Shown: in pieces, positions 61,771 to 64,000 of the stretch
Position numbering within the stretch: the first letter of the stretch is position 1
Layout of the letters: each line of letters opens with the position of its first letter
Notes under the pieces: model-generated
Told to the model about the DNA's origin: nothing
The model's database searches: none
The model's input: the letters and a program-made list of their open reading frames with translations, nothing else
From: a virus
Length of the DNA stretch: 64,000 nucleotides
Strand: one strand, 5' to 3'
IMG/VR virus record: IMGVR_UViG_3300005265_000433
Coordinates: 1 to 64,000 of that record
Translations under genes and position numbers: made by a program

Positions 61771-62799
61771 TTAACTCCTTTTATTTAAATGTAATAATGT
61801 ATCCTTGCTATCAGAATCTAGAATCATTTTTGACATTATTTGACATGTCCAATTGCAACCTTTACACGCAAATATTTTATCAATTCTTAACATATTCTTT
61901 AATTCTTCCCAATTCACTTCACCATTCTTATCAATAAAATTAATGACTTTAGCATTTGGATATATTGATGAATAACCTTTTACTCTTAAACATAATCTAA
62001 TTTTTCCATCAGCATCAATTGTTAGATTATGAAATGAATCCAATAACTTACAATCTAAATTAGAAGGTAAAATATCATAAATATTTTTTAAAAGTTCCTG
62101 TGACATATGAACATCATAATTTTTATCAATTAATGATTTTAAAATATTCCATACTTTATCACTAGGATATACCATCATTTTTTCATTCGTCACATTTGAA
62201 AAATCATAATGATCATTTTTAGAAATATCTACAAACGTAATACTGCTAGTAATACCATTTTCATCCAAAACTTTAACTAACGGTTCAATAGATTCAATAT
62301 TTTTATTATCAATAGTTATTTCAGCAACTAAATCCTTAACTTTATCTTTCAAAGCTATTAATCTATTTAACCCATTTAAACTTTTTTTATACCTATCAGT
62401 TTCCTTTTCACCAGAAAAAATAACTGGATCAACCGATGATGTTAATCCATCAACATATTCAGTTTTTTCAAATAATCTTTCCAAAGCTGGCTGAACTTCA
62501 TCTGAATTATTAGTAATAATTGTATAATATATTTTTTTATCATTACAAAAATTTATAATCTCTGGTAAGTCTTCTCTTAAAAGGGGCTCCCCACCATAAA
62601 AAATATGAAAACAGAATGGATTATGTTTATGAATTCTTTCTAAAATTTCTAAAACATATTTTGTTGACATTTCATTTATTGTATAATAATCCATTGATGG
62701 GTAATTTTTATTATGAGGTTCCCTCACAATTCCACAATAAGAACAAGACAAATTACAACGCCTTGTTAATAACCAGTTTACAATAATTAATTTATCCAT
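61771..62799 (-). CDS. Radical SAM enzyme with extra C-terminal cysteines
   Basis: A 342-residue radical SAM protein. The cluster motif is C15-x3-C19-x2-C22 (RRCNLSCSYCG), then FYGGEPLL near 68, a conserved SAM-binding GGE element. Further cysteines are in SNLDCKL, GKIRLCLRV and ACKGCNWTCQ near the C-terminus; this resembles SPASM/twitch domains that bind auxiliary iron-sulfur clusters. Enzymes of this sort modify peptides, sugars or RNA. It is not the QueE type, whose motif spacing differs (C-x14-C-x2-C). Substrate unknown. Confidence 0.88.
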   Translation of the reverse strand: MDKLIIVNWLLTRRCNLSCSYCGIVREPHNKNYPSMDYYTINEMSTKYVLEILERIHKHNPFCFHIFYGGEPLLREDLPEIINFCNDKKIYYTIITNNSDEVQPALERLFEKTEYVDGLTSSVDPVIFSGEKETDRYKKSLNGLNRLIALKDKVKDLVAEITIDNKNIESIEPLVKVLDENGITSSITFVDISKNDHYDFSNVTNEKMMVYPSDKVWNILKSLIDKNYDVHMSQELLKNIYDILPSNLDCKLLDSFHNLTIDADGKIRLCLRVKGYSSIYPNAKVINFIDKNGEVNWEELKNMLRIDKIFACKGCNWTCQIMSKMILDSDSKDTLLHLNKRS

Positions 62800-62802
62800 A
62801 AA

Positions 62803-63150
62803 TTATTCTCCAAATTCCCAATTAATTCTATCTTCAGTTATTATTAATATACCTTTAATTGTAGGTGGAAATCCATCATTTTCAAGCTTACTCTTAAATG
62901 CATTTACAAAATTCTCATAATTTAATATATCTTGAAGTTGGTTATATTGTTCCCTACTTAATACACTATTAGTCGAAAACAACTCTGGTTGAATTTGTTC
63001 ACCATTTGCAGTAGCAAAAAATTCCTGATCTTTTTTGCGGGAAGCAAACATTAAAATTATGCGTCCCTTATAAGTAATTTTAATTCGCGTAACTTCTTTA
63101 ATTTCATATGATAGATTAAACATAAAGGATACTTGTTTTAATAATTTCAT
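62803..63150 (-). CDS. Hypothetical protein
   Basis: A 115-residue basic protein, started at ATG 63150, five bases after AGAGGA. The middle has beta-like KITYKGRIILMFASRKK, then a helical part and a beta-like end ITEDRINWEF. It lies three bases before the radical SAM gene and after the gp46-like gene, with which it is likely cotranscribed. Not recognised. Confidence 0.65.
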   Translation of the reverse strand: MKLLKQVSFMFNLSYEIKEVTRIKITYKGRIILMFASRKKDQEFFATANGEQIQPELFSTNSVLSREQYNQLQDILNYENFVNAFKSKLENDGFPPTIKGILIITEDRINWEFGE

Positions 63151-63168
63151 GACATTCCTCTTTTCCAA

Positions 63169-64000
63169 CTACAATTTTAAAATCTCATCCGCCTCAATTT
63201 GATCAATATGTCGATGACTAATAATATTTAAACACTTATTTCTAACAATTTTTCGTAAGACATTAGAAATATTTTGAATATTGTCATCATCTAATGCATC
63301 AAAAATTTCATCAAATAACATAATATTAATTGAAACACCTTGTATGTGTTCTTGTAAATCAGATAATGTTAAAATTGTGGCAATATCAACAATTTTTGTT
63401 TGACCTCCAGATAATAACTGCCTACCATCTGCATGTGTTACATTATCATAAAACCTAATATTAAATTTATCTTTATAATCTCCAGCCTTTGTTTGTTGTA
63501 AAGTATCAAAAGCAACAATATAACGCCCACCTGAAATCATATCTAAATACTCATTAACTCTCTTATTCATAAAAGGTATTGCTTCATCAATTAACATACT
63601 AGGTATTCCAGCGGATGAAAAACCAACTTTCCAAAATTCATAAATATGTTTAACTTTTTCAACTTTTTCAATTGTTTCTTTTAACTTATTAGTTTTATCC
63701 TCAATTTCCAAAATTTGTTCGTTATTCTTTTCAATAACACTTAAATCATATTCTGAATCTTGTATTTGTTGAATTAAAGCTTTTTGAGATTCAATCTTAC
63801 CAATAACTTCAACTTTCTGAATTTTTAATGATTCTAATTGAACCAAACTATCACTAAATTTATCTCTATCTTTTTCAGCTCTTTCGATTTTATCTATTAA
63901 AGCATCAGATTGTTCTCTATGTTTATTTTCAGCTTCCTCCATTTTTACTTTAACTAATTCATTAATTTCATTAATTTTTTCTTCTTTTTCATCTTTTAAT
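63169..64000 (-). CDS. gp46/SbcC-like recombination ATPase, 5' part outside the window
   Basis: The frame is open to the end of the window, so only the 3' part is seen (about 276 residues). It shows the end of a long coiled coil (Glu/Lys-rich), then LLSGGQTKIVDIATIL (ABC signature) and INIMLFDEIFDALDDDN (Walker B and following D-loop), and a closing ISHRHIDQIEADEI (H-loop). This is the C-terminal ATPase lobe of Rad50/SbcC/T4 gp46, the partner of gp47/SbcD nuclease in double-strand-break resection. The nuclease subunit is probably beyond or before this gene. Confidence 0.9.
   Translation of the reverse strand, partial: LKDEKEEKINEINELVKVKMEEAENKHREQSDALIDKIERAEKDRDKFSDSLVQLESLKIQKVEVIGKIESQKALIQQIQDSEYDLSVIEKNNEQILEIEDKTNKLKETIEKVEKVKHIYEFWKVGFSSAGIPSMLIDEAIPFMNKRVNEYLDMISGGRYIVAFDTLQQTKAGDYKDKFNIRFYDNVTHADGRQLLSGGQTKIVDIATILTLSDLQEHIQGVSINIMLFDEIFDALDDDNIQNISNVLRKIVRNKCLNIISHRHIDQIEADEILKL

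Noticed and set aside
61771-62799. QueE of the 7-deazaguanine pathway, to go with FolE2
   Set aside because: QueE has a C-x14-C-x2-C cluster motif; this protein has C-x3-C-x2-C and additional C-terminal cysteines.
1-64000. tRNA genes or attachment sites
   Set aside because: No cloverleaf-like sequence with a CCA-ready acceptor stem or TTCGA loop was noticed by eye in intergenic gaps; a tRNAscan-SE run would decide. No integrase gene was seen.

Overview
The window is a piece of a large, AT-rich tailed-phage genome with a contractile (myovirus-type) tail, probably a jumbo phage. The sheath, tube, gp25-like and gp6-like baseplate wedge, tape-measure, terminase and PAAR tip genes establish the virion type. 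Two full-length multisubunit RNA polymerase subunits and a large accessory gene load suggest a big genome. No capsid or portal gene, tRNA, CRISPR array or replication origin was seen. Nearly every gene has a strong AAGGAG-type ribosome binding site, so the host uses Shine-Dalgarno initiation. I cannot name the host.

Layout. Positions 1-5.3 kb (minus strand) hold accessory genes: a possible ankyrin-like protein, an MmeI-like fused restriction-modification enzyme, a metallophosphoesterase and small unknowns. A 412-base intergenic region follows, with tandem RNA-like hairpins and two divergent promoter-like motifs. From 5.7 to 33.0 kb (mostly plus strand) lies the tail and baseplate block: zinc ribbon, holin-like protein, a large adhesin, PAAR tip, baseplate proteins, sheath, homing endonuclease, tube, a four-copy paralogue array, then gp26-like, gp25-like and gp6-like genes. 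A minus-strand lysis pair (transglycosylase and small membrane protein) sits inside this block behind a leader-peptide/terminator arrangement. From 33.0 to 44.0 kb (minus strand) come a structural protein, the tape measure, a zincin-like protein, the large terminase and a hub-like protein.

From 44 to 64 kb (minus strand) the genes are metabolic and informational: acyl carrier protein, small conserved phage proteins, FolE2, RNA polymerase beta and beta', then the most unusual locus, then a WYL_2/DUF2693-like protein, a radical SAM enzyme and the 3' part of a gp46/SbcC-like recombination ATPase that leaves the window.

The most interesting system is at 52.7-61.3 kb: a ubiquitin-like conjugation module transcribed toward the RNA polymerase genes. 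It contains two large paralogues and one small protein with an E2-like cysteine motif, a JAB/JAMM protease with a complete metal-binding signature, two different ThiF/E1-like proteins, and a small protein with a beta-grasp-like pattern ending in Gly-Gly. Its composition recalls the bacterial PRTRC systems (JAB, E2-like, Ubl and ThiF), but with duplicated E1 and E2 parts. Between the Gly-Gly protein and the second E1 there is no stop codon in frame; instead there is a six-G run, a strong intrinsic-terminator hairpin, and a fresh ribosome binding site and ATG. Frameshifting, polyprotein processing or a one-base assembly error are the explanations to separate.
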